Positions 55,996-64,000 of a stretch of DNA of 64,000 bases are shown here, one piece after another. The notes under the pieces were generated by a model that saw only the letters and a program-made list of their open reading frames with translations, was not told the DNA's origin and did not search any database. The DNA comes from Acinetobacter portensis. Its GTDB lineage: Bacteria; Pseudomonadota; Gammaproteobacteria; Pseudomonadales; Moraxellaceae. The position numbers were made by a program, and so were the translations under genes. Location: NCBI RefSeq assembly GCF_009372215.1, contig NZ_LWRV01000077.1, positions 1-64,000 on the forward strand. The letters are read 5' to 3'. Every line of letters starts with the position of its first letter. Within the stretch, counting starts at the first letter, position 1.

Positions 55996-56544
55996 ATGTT
56001 AAACAAAACATTAAAATATAGCCTATTGTTGGCTACTGCTGCTTTATCATCAACGGCATTTGCTGAAAGCACAGTGTCTGTAGGCTATGCTTATTCTAAA
56101 ATAGAAGATGTAAAGCTTAAGGGTGTAAATGCTCAGTATCGTTATGAATGGGATTCTCCTGTAAATCTTGTTGTTTCAGCTTCATATCTAAAGGGTGATA
56201 ATAAATTATCATATACTGATGGTTATGATATGTATCATGATGAATATAATGTTAAACAGTTTTCATTATTGGCAGGTCCAGAATACAAGATTAATGATTT
56301 CTTAGGTGTTTATGCCCTTGCAGGTTTTGCACATTCTAAAATTGAAGGTCAACAGACGTGGGTAAATAGTACAGGTCATACAAAGGATTTTAATGATTCT
56401 TTAAAAGAAACTAATTTTGCTTATGGTGTGGGTGTAAAAATTAATCCAATAGATAATGTATCTGTGAACTTAGGGTATGAAGGTACCAAGGTTGACGGAG
56501 CTAAAGCAAAAGGCTTTAACATTGGTGTTGGTTACCGTTTTTAA
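55996..56544 (+). CDS. Ail/Lom (OmpX-type) outer-membrane beta-barrel protein 1
   Basis: I chose the ATG giving the signal MLNKTLKYSLLLATAALSST (cleavage near residue 23; mature begins ES). The mature protein (182 residues in all) has the eight-stranded Ail/OmpX pattern. Visible are VSVGYAYSKI, LKGVNAQYRYEWDSP, VSASYLKGD, NFAYGVGVKINPIDNV, VNLGYEG, and a C-terminal GVGYRF. Such proteins bind host or serum factors or stabilise the outer membrane. It is the tandem paralogue of the next gene. Confidence 0.82.
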   Translation: MLNKTLKYSLLLATAALSSTAFAESTVSVGYAYSKIEDVKLKGVNAQYRYEWDSPVNLVVSASYLKGDNKLSYTDGYDMYHDEYNVKQFSLLAGPEYKINDFLGVYALAGFAHSKIEGQQTWVNSTGHTKDFNDSLKETNFAYGVGVKINPIDNVSVNLGYEGTKVDGAKAKGFNIGVGYRF

Positions 56545-56561
56545 TTTTAAAGATTGCTAAA

Positions 56562-56589
56562 AAAAGGCTCAGAATTCTGAGCCTTTTTT
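56562..56589 (+). terminator. Terminator of OMP gene 1
   Basis: A perfect palindrome (22 bases, centred on GAATTC, ending in GAGCC) is followed by T. It is the same sequence as the terminator of gene 2. Confidence 0.95.
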
Positions 56590-56755
56590 GTTTAGTGTAA
56601 AAATTTACAATCTGATTATTAAATAAAATATGCAAAATTTTTAAAAACTTGAAATGTGACACATTAGTTATATATTTAAAAATGTGTTGTAGAATATGCA
56701 TTAATCGATTCATCCTGATCGACATTACGAATACTAAAAATCGGAACTTAATATT

Positions 56756-57301
56756 ATGAATAAATACTTAAAATATTCTTTATTAATAGCTATGACTGCT
56801 TCTTCATATACATTTGCTGATAATCACTCTTTTAGTTTGGGATATGCTCAAAGTAAAATTAGCGATTTAGATTTAAAAGGTGTAAATGCTCAATACCGTT
56901 ACGAGTGGAACTCACCTTTTAGTTTAATTTCTTCTGTTTCTTATTTAAAAGGTGATGTATCAGAGCAAGATGGCCTAGATGTATATAAGACTGATGTCAA
57001 ATATTTTACATATATGATGGGACCAGCTTATCGTTTTAATAATTATGTAAGTATTTATGCGACTACAGGTATTTCTAATATTAAACTTAAGAGTACTGAT
57101 TTTACCATAGGTGGGACTACAGAGCCTGCAGACCCTACAAAAACGTCTAAGACAGAATTAGCTTATGGTGCAGGATTGATTGTAAATCCAACGCGTAACT
57201 TCACTGTTAATTTAGGTTATGAAGGTACAAATTTGAAATTTGCTGATGAGCTGCGTATTAAAGTTAATGGTTGGAATGCAAGTATTGGCTATCGTTTCTA
57301 A
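56756..57301 (+). CDS. Ail/Lom (OmpX-type) outer-membrane beta-barrel protein 2
   Basis: The 181-residue paralogue has the signal peptide MNKYLKYSLLIAMTASSYTFA and the same barrel pattern (LGYAQSKI, LKGVNAQYRYEWNSP, SSVSYLKGD, VNLGYEG, ending IGYRF). The variable loops differ from protein 1, for example an Asp/Lys-rich loop near residues 60-72 and an extra loop near 125. It has a complete frame and its own terminator, so it is a working duplicate rather than a relic. Confidence 0.82.
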   Translation: MNKYLKYSLLIAMTASSYTFADNHSFSLGYAQSKISDLDLKGVNAQYRYEWNSPFSLISSVSYLKGDVSEQDGLDVYKTDVKYFTYMMGPAYRFNNYVSIYATTGISNIKLKSTDFTIGGTTEPADPTKTSKTELAYGAGLIVNPTRNFTVNLGYEGTNLKFADELRIKVNGWNASIGYRF

Positions 57302-57310
57302 TTATGAATT

Positions 57311-57339
57311 AAAAGGCTCAGAATTCTGAGCCTTTTTTG
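57311..57339 (+). terminator. Terminator of OMP gene 2 (also faces coq7)
   Basis: The stem AAAGGCTCAG...CTGAGCCTTT with the same sequence as the terminator at 56562-56589 lies between convergent genes, so it may serve both. Confidence 0.95.
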
Positions 57340-57360
57340 TTTTTTGTGAATCAAACAGTC

Positions 57361-57996
57361 TTAAATGTAATAACTTGTTTTGGTCATTAATTTGGAAATG
57401 CCTGTCATCGCAATACGTACAGGTAAAGGTAAATCTACACCGCCTGCATTTAATGCGGTATCTCGATGTTGCAATTCATCTTCGTTCATTTGCGTTAATA
57501 TTTTACGTGAGCGTTCATCTTGGGATGGTAATTGGTTGATATGATCAATTAAATGCAAGCTCACTTGACGTTCAGTTTCAGCAACAAAACCAAGACTGTA
57601 TTTATCTCCAGCAATACCTGCTAATGCACCCATACCAAAAGAAAGGCTATACCAAACAGGGTTAAATAAGCTGGTATGGCTGTCTAATTCTTTTAAACGA
57701 TCTTCACACCATGCTAGATGATCTTGTTCTTCAATTGCTGCATGTTCCATTTCTCGACGTACGTTGGGTAACTTTGCTGTTAAAGCTTGACCGTGATACA
57801 AAGCTTGCGCACATACTTCACCGCTATGATTGACACGCATTAGTCCTGCAACATGGCGTGCTTCGCTTACAGCAAGTTGAGTATCGACTTCATTTGCAGG
57901 ATTTTCACGGTGTGCAGATGTTGCACCTGGTACTAAGCTGCGTAAAGCTTGATCGAATGAATTGATAAGCTTATCGATACCTGTAAATTGACGCAT
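57361..57996 (-). CDS. coq7: 2-polyprenyl-3-methyl-6-methoxy-1,4-benzoquinone monooxygenase (Coq7)
   Basis: The 211-residue di-iron hydroxylase of ubiquinone synthesis has the Glu/His metal ligands in MRVNHSGEVCAQALYH (near 55), AIEEQDHLAWCED (near 87), VAETERQVSLHLIDH and MNEDELQHRDTA (near 168). It replaces UbiF, which is common in Acinetobacter and Pseudomonas. It lies three bases downstream of the LplT-like gene and is co-transcribed. Confidence 0.93.
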   Translation of the reverse strand: MRQFTGIDKLINSFDQALRSLVPGATSAHRENPANEVDTQLAVSEARHVAGLMRVNHSGEVCAQALYHGQALTAKLPNVRREMEHAAIEEQDHLAWCEDRLKELDSHTSLFNPVWYSLSFGMGALAGIAGDKYSLGFVAETERQVSLHLIDHINQLPSQDERSRKILTQMNEDELQHRDTALNAGGVDLPLPVRIAMTGISKLMTKTSYYI

Positions 57997-57999
57997 GAA

Positions 58000-59319
58000 T
58001 TAATCCTCCAACGAGAGCTGTGCCGTTTTGAGTAATGGCTTTAGTCTAAATAATAGCCAAACTGTAAATATTGCGCTTAAAGTTGCTGTAATACAGAATA
58101 GTACTTTCATATCTATTTTTAAGATACTTAATACAATAATAGAAAATATAGCAGAACTGACCATAAAAATTGCGTTTAATATGTTGTTTGCTGCAACTAC
58201 TCGAGCACGATGTGATCGGGGTGAATAGGCTTGCATCATGGCATAAAGCGGCACAATGTAAAAACCACCACTAATACCCAATAAAGTAATAGCAATCATC
58301 ACGTGATAATAGCTTGCACCTTGTTGGAAAACTTCACTCAGTGTAAGAAGTTCACCTGTATGTGTAGGTACAAAAGATATGCTCATTGCTAAATAATAAG
58401 CAAAAATAGTTAAACCGATAGCACCAATAGGAACCATCTTAATATTTACTTCAGAACCGCCAATTTTTCTACAAAGTAGCGAACCAACACCAATTCCCAC
58501 AGAGAAGAAAGTCAGTAAAAGGCTCACTACGTTTTCATTGCCATAAAGATATTCTTGTGTGAGTTGTGGAATTTGAGTGAGATAGGTTGCCCCATAAAAC
58601 CAATACCAAGAATTTCCTAAAAGAATGGTAAAAATAAGAGGGAGGCTTTTAGCATATTTAAGTGTTTGAAAACTGGTTCTGAAAAAATTCCAATCGACTT
58701 GAATGTTATTTGTTGTTACTTTCTGTTTCAGGATAAATGTACTAGAGATATAACCTAAAATTGCAATGATCAGGACTGTCGCGCTAATCCATACTAAATT
58801 TCCTTGCGATAAGGAAATAACAGCACCGCCTAAAATCATCCCAATTAAAATTGCCATAGACGTGCCAGATTGAAATAAGGCATTTCCTGACATAAGTTCA
58901 TTGGGTTTTAAAATTTCAGGCAAAATTGCGTATTTAATTGGGCCAAAAAATGTTGAATGTGTACCCATTAAAAATAATGCAAGTAATAACAGCCATAAAT
59001 TTCCAATGAGGAAACCTGCTGTGGCAAGAATCATAATGAAAATTTCAGCTGCTTTTAAATAACGTACGAGTTGTGATCTTTCATATTTGTCTGCAATTTG
59101 TCCTGCTGTTGCAGAAAAAATAAAGTAAGGCAAAATAAATAAAAGTGCTGCAAAATTATTCAGTGTGCTTACATCTGCAGTTTGTTGTTGGATCCATCCG
59201 TAGGTAATGACCAATAAAAGAGCTTGTTTATAAACGTTATCGTTTAATGCACCAAAAAATTGCGTGATAAACATCGGTAAGAAGCGACGTGTACCGAGTA
59301 GATGTTCTTTGTTGTCCAT
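58000..59319 (-). CDS. MFS transporter, LplT-like lysophospholipid flippase family
   Basis: The 439-residue transporter has about 12 membrane segments and begins RRFLPMFITQFFGALNDNVYKQALLLV. This FxGAxNDN motif is typical of the LplT-type transporters that bring lysophospholipids inward. It contains GPIKYAILPEIL (near 128) and GQIADKYERSQLV. No acyltransferase (Aas) domain is fused. It is followed by coq7 on the same strand, an unusual neighbour. Confidence 0.85.
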   Translation of the reverse strand: MDNKEHLLGTRRFLPMFITQFFGALNDNVYKQALLLVITYGWIQQQTADVSTLNNFAALLFILPYFIFSATAGQIADKYERSQLVRYLKAAEIFIMILATAGFLIGNLWLLLLALFLMGTHSTFFGPIKYAILPEILKPNELMSGNALFQSGTSMAILIGMILGGAVISLSQGNLVWISATVLIIAILGYISSTFILKQKVTTNNIQVDWNFFRTSFQTLKYAKSLPLIFTILLGNSWYWFYGATYLTQIPQLTQEYLYGNENVVSLLLTFFSVGIGVGSLLCRKIGGSEVNIKMVPIGAIGLTIFAYYLAMSISFVPTHTGELLTLSEVFQQGASYYHVMIAITLLGISGGFYIVPLYAMMQAYSPRSHRARVVAANNILNAIFMVSSAIFSIIVLSILKIDMKVLFCITATLSAIFTVWLLFRLKPLLKTAQLSLED

Positions 59320-59496
59320 AATATTGGCACTTATTTAAAAGTTTTATTAAGAAATGTGAGCGATGTCTATAATACTATAAAATTCATGTATGATATTTTA
59401 AGTCTATTATGTATTGAAAGTCATATAGTATTTCTACTCGTGTGATAATATTTACAAAGACTTCATATTAAAAATATTAAATTGGTTCGTAGTTTT

Positions 59497-62235
59497 ATGC
59501 CTGAAAATTTAAAGTTTAAAAAATCGACATTGTGTTTAAGTATTCATTCCATTTCAGGAAGAATCAATCATAAGCATATATGTATGGGCTTTTTTTTAAG
59601 TTTCATGGCACAGCATGGATTTGCTGAGGTTCAGGCTAAGCCAAATTTAAGCCCAATTGAATTGCCTATAGAATATCAAGAAGAAATAAAAGCAAATGCG
59701 CTTAAGGCAAATAATGCGATAAAACAGAAACCCAATAAAAATTTGTACGCTATTGATGAAGATTTTGACAGCTATCAGATGCTTCAGAATCAAGTTTCAT
59801 CACCAGCTCCAGTCGAAGAATTTGCACCGATTGATATTGATGACTTAGAAAATTTACCTGAGATTTCAGCAGATGATCAGATGGTGAATGACATCTTTAA
59901 AGTTGCGGAGCAGGCAAAGCAAGATGCTGAGAAAAATCGAGCTGAACAATCTAAAGAAATTTTAGTGAATGATGCAACACAGCAAGAATTGGCAGAAATT
60001 AATCAAGCGCCAATTAATGTTGATGGCTTAATGGAAAGTATTCGTTCAGACAGCAAAATTATTGTAGAAGCGAATGAAAGCGGACGGACTTTAAGTGCGC
60101 TTAATTTAGATTCTGAAACTGTTGAACCAGAAAAAGTAGGTTTCTTTAAAAAACTTTATTATAAAGTTAGACCTCAACAAGTTGTAAATGCACAAGTGAT
60201 TGAGCGTATTAGCGCAGATGTTGTGGTTGCAGATGGTAGTTTAGACACATTTACAAATAAAGAAAAATTAGCCGTTACCGCATTAAAAGCAAATGTAAAA
60301 GCCAAACTATCTAGTTATACGGTAGAGGCATTTGAAGATTTTATTTCTGCAACATCACAACTCAGAAGCTTATCTAATCAAGCAGCTCAAGCTGTTGGTT
60401 TTTATAATGCAGAGTTTAAGTTTGAAAAAGTTGGCAGTGGAAAAGTTAAAGTTTTAGTTGTGCCGAATAAACCTGTGCTTGTGAAAAGTAATACGGTTGA
60501 ATTTAGTGGTGCAGGTGAAAATCAGGCTCAATTTCAGGTCATTGGAATTTTGCCAGATCTTGCTGAAGATGATGTTTTTAATCATGGTTTATATGACAAA
60601 ACCAAACAAAGAATTACAGATGCAGCAACCAATAATGGTTATTTTGATGCATATTGGCGCATGCATGACGTTAAAGTTTCGCAGCCACAAGATACAGCAG
60701 ATATTAATTTAAAATATGAAACAGGTGACCGATATAAATTAGGTGCTGTTGAATTCCGAATGAGTGATCCTAATAAGGAATTCCCTCTAGACCGAGATAT
60801 TTTAGAAAAATTAGTGCCTTGGACAGACGGTCAAGATTATGCATTTTGGCGTGTCAATACATTGGCAAATAACTTAACCAACTCGCGTTATTTTAACTAC
60901 ACATTGGTTGATGCTGCACGTCCAGATCCAATTGAAAAGAAATTAGAATATGCACCAGATCTTCAAGCCCTAATAGATTTAGATAATTTGGCAAATGGTA
61001 CTACTTCTAGCGAACCTCAGCAAAAGCAAGTTTCGGCAGCATCTTCAGTTGAAGTGACGCAGAATGTAGTGAATGAAGATCAGTTTGCAGGTTCGGGTGT
61101 TGAAGAAAGCAACAGTAAAGTTAAAAAATTACAAATACAGCAAGAAACCAAAGAACAAGAAACTGAACGCCTAAAAGCACAAGCGCGTGAAAATAAAAAA
61201 GTGCCTGTCATTGTGACTTTAAATGCAGATAAGTTAAATAATGCCGAGCTTGGTTTAGGTTATGGTACAGATACAGGTGTGCGTTTACGTAGTCAATATC
61301 GCCGTGCAATTGTGAACAAACGTGGTCATTCATTTGATGCAAACTTCGAATTATCACAAAAACGTCAATCTATTGATGGTCGATATAACATTCCTTATAA
61401 CCATCCTTTGAATGATTATATTTCTTTGGTCGGTGGTTACGAACGTGAAGAACGTAAAGATATTTCCGATACAGGTGGATTACTTATTGAATCTGCTGTT
61501 TTAGGTGCAGACCGAGTGATTAAAAACCCGCGCGGAAGTTGGCAACATGTGATGGGTGTGCGTTATCGTTTAGATCGTTTAACAGGACAAGGTGTCTTTG
61601 ATGTTAATGATATTCCTGATAGTTTCTTAGGGACAGGAAATACAGAACAAGAATCTTTATTATTTGGTTATGAAATATCTCGTACAGATTCAGATAAACG
61701 CGTAAATCCATCTCGTGGATTTAAACAAACCTATAAAATTGAAGTTGGTAGTGAGAATCTCATGACCGATGTCAATATGGCAATTGCTAATGCTTCATGG
61801 CGTTTTATTTATTCAGTGGGTGATAATTTTGATCATCAATTTGTCGGTCGTGCTGACTTAGGTTATATCTTTACAGATGATTTTAGCCGTGTACCGTATA
61901 ATTTACGGTATGTCACTGGTGGTGATCAAACCATGCGTGGTTTTGACTATAAGAGCCTTTCACCAAGAGAAGACGGATTTAAAGTCGGTGGTCAGGCGCT
62001 TGCTGTTGGTTCTTTAGAATATAACTATCAATTCTCTGAAGGATGGCGCGCTGCGGTATTTACAGATTTTGGTAATGCCTATGATGCAGATTTTAAAACG
62101 CCTGCGGCTTATAGCGCGGGTGTAGGTATTCGTTGGGCATCTCCAATTGGTCCAATTCGTTTAGATGTCGCAAGTGGTTTATCGGATGAAAGTAAACCCA
62201 TTCGTTTACATTTCTTTATTGGTTCACAACTATAA
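59497..62235 (+). CDS. tamA: TamA-like BamA-family outer-membrane protein with long N-terminal extension
   Basis: The start taken is the ATG at 59497 (912 residues). A TTG 15 bases earlier is possible, giving 917. The first 240 residues are a Glu/Ala/Asp-rich extension after a poor signal region (signal-like MGFFLSFMAQHGFA near 30-45). POTRA-like domains follow (about 260-500). A Gln/Glu-rich insert covers about 510-575. A 16-strand barrel then starts near 590 (VPVIVTLNADKLNNAELGLGYGTDTG) with the conserved TGGDQTMRGFDY and GIRWASPIGPIRLDVA. TamA works with TamB in outer-membrane lipid and protein transport. E. coli TamA has 577 residues. Confidence 0.88.
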   Translation: MPENLKFKKSTLCLSIHSISGRINHKHICMGFFLSFMAQHGFAEVQAKPNLSPIELPIEYQEEIKANALKANNAIKQKPNKNLYAIDEDFDSYQMLQNQVSSPAPVEEFAPIDIDDLENLPEISADDQMVNDIFKVAEQAKQDAEKNRAEQSKEILVNDATQQELAEINQAPINVDGLMESIRSDSKIIVEANESGRTLSALNLDSETVEPEKVGFFKKLYYKVRPQQVVNAQVIERISADVVVADGSLDTFTNKEKLAVTALKANVKAKLSSYTVEAFEDFISATSQLRSLSNQAAQAVGFYNAEFKFEKVGSGKVKVLVVPNKPVLVKSNTVEFSGAGENQAQFQVIGILPDLAEDDVFNHGLYDKTKQRITDAATNNGYFDAYWRMHDVKVSQPQDTADINLKYETGDRYKLGAVEFRMSDPNKEFPLDRDILEKLVPWTDGQDYAFWRVNTLANNLTNSRYFNYTLVDAARPDPIEKKLEYAPDLQALIDLDNLANGTTSSEPQQKQVSAASSVEVTQNVVNEDQFAGSGVEESNSKVKKLQIQQETKEQETERLKAQARENKKVPVIVTLNADKLNNAELGLGYGTDTGVRLRSQYRRAIVNKRGHSFDANFELSQKRQSIDGRYNIPYNHPLNDYISLVGGYEREERKDISDTGGLLIESAVLGADRVIKNPRGSWQHVMGVRYRLDRLTGQGVFDVNDIPDSFLGTGNTEQESLLFGYEISRTDSDKRVNPSRGFKQTYKIEVGSENLMTDVNMAIANASWRFIYSVGDNFDHQFVGRADLGYIFTDDFSRVPYNLRYVTGGDQTMRGFDYKSLSPREDGFKVGGQALAVGSLEYNYQFSEGWRAAVFTDFGNAYDADFKTPAAYSAGVGIRWASPIGPIRLDVASGLSDESKPIRLHFFIGSQL

Positions 62236-62255
62236 TTTAATACTAGAGAAGATTT

Positions 62256-64000
62256 ATGGCTGAAGTGGAACAGCAACCAGAATTACCAACACCTTTGCCT
62301 AAACAGCGGAAAATTATAAGAAGTGTACTGAAGTCACTTCTTTTTGTGATTCTATTTATTGTTGCTGCTTTAGCAGTTATGTTTTCTACAGATCGGGGGA
62401 GTAAATTTCTACTCGATAGTGTGCTACAAAGCCAGAAAATTATTCACTATGAATATGAAGATGGAAACTTACTTAACGGCATTATTCTAAAAAATGTGCT
62501 TGTGACTTTAGAATCTGTTGATGTGAAAATTGATCGTGCCGATGTGTCTTTAGGTTGGCGCGCAATTGTAAATAAAGAAATTCATTTAACGCATGCCGAT
62601 GTTCAAAATCTGCAAATTACCACAAAGGGTCCATCTTCGGATGAACCATTCAAATATAACGAAATTCGACTACCATTTGTTTTACGTGTAGATAAAGCTG
62701 ATGTTGATAAATTAGAAATTCATACAGGTACAACACAGGTCGATTTTTTTGATATTCATCTAGAAAAGGCATTGTGGAAGGATACCAAACTTACATTTAA
62801 AAATACTCGTATGGATATGGGATATTTAAATGTTAAAAATGCCAATGGTGGTATGACCTTTGATCAAGGTAAATATCCAATTAAAGCAACAGCTGATGTC
62901 AATATTCCGTCACTTAATGATAGTTTGAATATTCACGGTATTCATGTTGTTGCTAATGGTACTTTAGAAACCATTGAAGCAGGTTTTGCAACCAATACGC
63001 CAGATTTACTCACAGGTTGGGGAGTTGTACATCCACTTCGTGACCATGTTCCAATGAAAGGTGAAGTAAAATTCAGAAATTACCATCTTCCATTACTCAC
63101 AGATCAAAAGCTTTTTGCAAAAAAAGGGACAGCAAAATACTATGGTGATATTGAACGTTTAAATATCGATTTAAATACAGATTTAAGTGGTCAAGATATT
63201 CCCGAAGGTCGTTATACCGCATCAATGCATACAGATTTAGTTAATCAGTTAGATATTGAAAATCTAAATGGACAAATTCTAGATGGTGCCGTAAATGTTG
63301 CAGGTGTTGTTAGTTGGAAAGATCATGTGACTTGGGATATGAAAGGTCGCTTAGATAAAATTAAACCAACAGATAAAATTATTCCTCAAGTGGTGCGAGA
63401 TTTCTTACCACCATCATTAGATGCCAATTTAGCATCTACAGGTTTATTGGAAGATGGTTTGCATTTAACGGCTAATGTCGACTTCGATAAATATGAAACA
63501 TGGAATTTAAAGCTCGATCAAAAAGAAGAAAAAAGCAAAAAACCTGAACCAATGTTAATGAATGTGGCATGGAAGGGTTTAGATCGTGAAATGCCGTACA
63601 TTGGTTGGTTAAAAAGCGATTCAGGTGATGTAAATCTGACTTTAATTGAAGATCAGCAAAATATTCATGTTGCAACAGTGGTAAAACAACATGAAAAATC
63701 ATCATTACCTGCGGGGCAATATGTAGCGCAGTTAAATATTAAAAATAATAATTTAAATGTTCCAAGTTTTAGTTTTAGTGCAGGTCAAGGTGGTTTGAAA
63801 GGCAGTGCTTTTGTTGAACTTCCAACAGATAAGCGTCAACTTAAATGGAATGCATTACTTGATGCAAATAATTTCAATCCGCAAACGGTGACAAGTGCTG
63901 CGCCAATTAATTTATTGAATGGTCGTGTAAAAGCCAATGGCTATGCAAAGCCAAATCAACAGATTATTCATTTAAACCCAATTAATTTAACGGGTCGTTT
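62256..64000 (+). CDS. tamB: TamB, translocation and assembly module (partial; runs off the window)
   Basis: The frame is open from the ATG at 62256 to the window end (581 codons so far). The protein has a cytoplasmic start (MAEVEQQPELPTPLPKQRK), a single inner-membrane anchor at about residues 26-45 (VLKSLLFVILFIVAALAVMF) and then repeated beta-rich segments with the AsmA-like/DUF490 pattern (DRADVSLGWRA, DKADVDKLEIHTG). TamB forms a periplasm-spanning beta groove that carries lipids outwards, partnered with TamA directly upstream (20-base gap). Only the N-terminal part is in the window. Confidence 0.92.
   Translation, partial: MAEVEQQPELPTPLPKQRKIIRSVLKSLLFVILFIVAALAVMFSTDRGSKFLLDSVLQSQKIIHYEYEDGNLLNGIILKNVLVTLESVDVKIDRADVSLGWRAIVNKEIHLTHADVQNLQITTKGPSSDEPFKYNEIRLPFVLRVDKADVDKLEIHTGTTQVDFFDIHLEKALWKDTKLTFKNTRMDMGYLNVKNANGGMTFDQGKYPIKATADVNIPSLNDSLNIHGIHVVANGTLETIEAGFATNTPDLLTGWGVVHPLRDHVPMKGEVKFRNYHLPLLTDQKLFAKKGTAKYYGDIERLNIDLNTDLSGQDIPEGRYTASMHTDLVNQLDIENLNGQILDGAVNVAGVVSWKDHVTWDMKGRLDKIKPTDKIIPQVVRDFLPPSLDANLASTGLLEDGLHLTANVDFDKYETWNLKLDQKEEKSKKPEPMLMNVAWKGLDREMPYIGWLKSDSGDVNLTLIEDQQNIHVATVVKQHEKSSLPAGQYVAQLNIKNNNLNVPSFSFSAGQGGLKGSAFVELPTDKRQLKWNALLDANNFNPQTVTSAAPINLLNGRVKANGYAKPNQQIIHLNPINLTGR

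Noticed and set aside
1-64000. CRISPR arrays, rRNA, tRNA or prophage genes
   Set aside because: No regularly spaced repeats, no cloverleaf-like or rRNA sequence, and no phage structural or integrase gene was recognised by eye. A covariance search was not possible.

Overview
The window reads as a stretch of an Acinetobacter-type chromosome (Gammaproteobacteria, Moraxellaceae). The evidence is its low GC and AT-rich gaps, the gene content, and gene orders typical of that genus: fis-purH-purD next to prmA, rpsF-rpsR-rplI-dnaB-alr, cyoABCDE, and ppsA divergent from its regulator. No tRNA, rRNA or CRISPR array was seen. About 60 genes fill the window and most are housekeeping.

Layout. 1-0.9 kb: the end of an IS5-family transposase abutting a membrane protein whose C-terminus seems to be cut by the insertion. 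1-4 kb: two lipoprotein genes, one a serine hydrolase. 4-9.3 kb: dnaE-trmJ-cysE. 9.5-12.3 kb: methionine importer metQ-metN-metI with a hairpin between metQ and metNI. 12.8-13.9 kb: two unrecognised genes. 13.9-19.5 kb: prmA, a zinc-ribbon membrane protein, fis, purH and purD, with a nested inverted-repeat element between purH and purD and no dusB in its usual place. 19.6-22.7 kb: a bile-acid/sodium symporter-family gene and mnmG.

23.1-28.5 kb is the most unusual region. A WYL regulator diverges from an operon of circularly permuted ATP-grasp, alpha-E, transglutaminase-like and Anbu (proteasome/HslV-related) proteins, followed by a BLUF blue-light sensor. This looks like a peptide- or amide-ligation module paired with a self-compartmentalising protease, whose substrate is unknown.

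28.6-33.3 kb: alr, a small secreted protein, dnaB and the rplI-rpsR-rpsF operon, whose leader resembles the S6:S18-binding autoregulatory RNA. 33.4-38.3 kb: cytochrome bo3 oxidase operon. 38.6-42.9 kb: an RDD/GYF-type membrane protein, ppsA and the divergent ppsR. 43-46 kb: a monooxygenase-like fragment, a luciferase-like oxidoreductase and two tandem glycine-zipper proteins. 46.3-50.7 kb: a GDSL autotransporter, prfA-prmC and a small protein. 51-56 kb: a Bcr/CflA-type drug exporter divergent from a TetR gene, a ThiF/MoeB enzyme, an ABC1 kinase, folB and an overlapping diverged folK-like gene. 56-57.3 kb: tandem Ail/OmpX-type outer-membrane proteins with near-identical terminators. 57.4-64 kb: coq7, an LplT-like transporter, and tamA-tamB, with tamB running off the window end.

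Starts were adjusted where a Shine-Dalgarno sequence, a family length or an upstream terminator argued for it. Family assignments come from recognising sequence features by eye. No database search was run.
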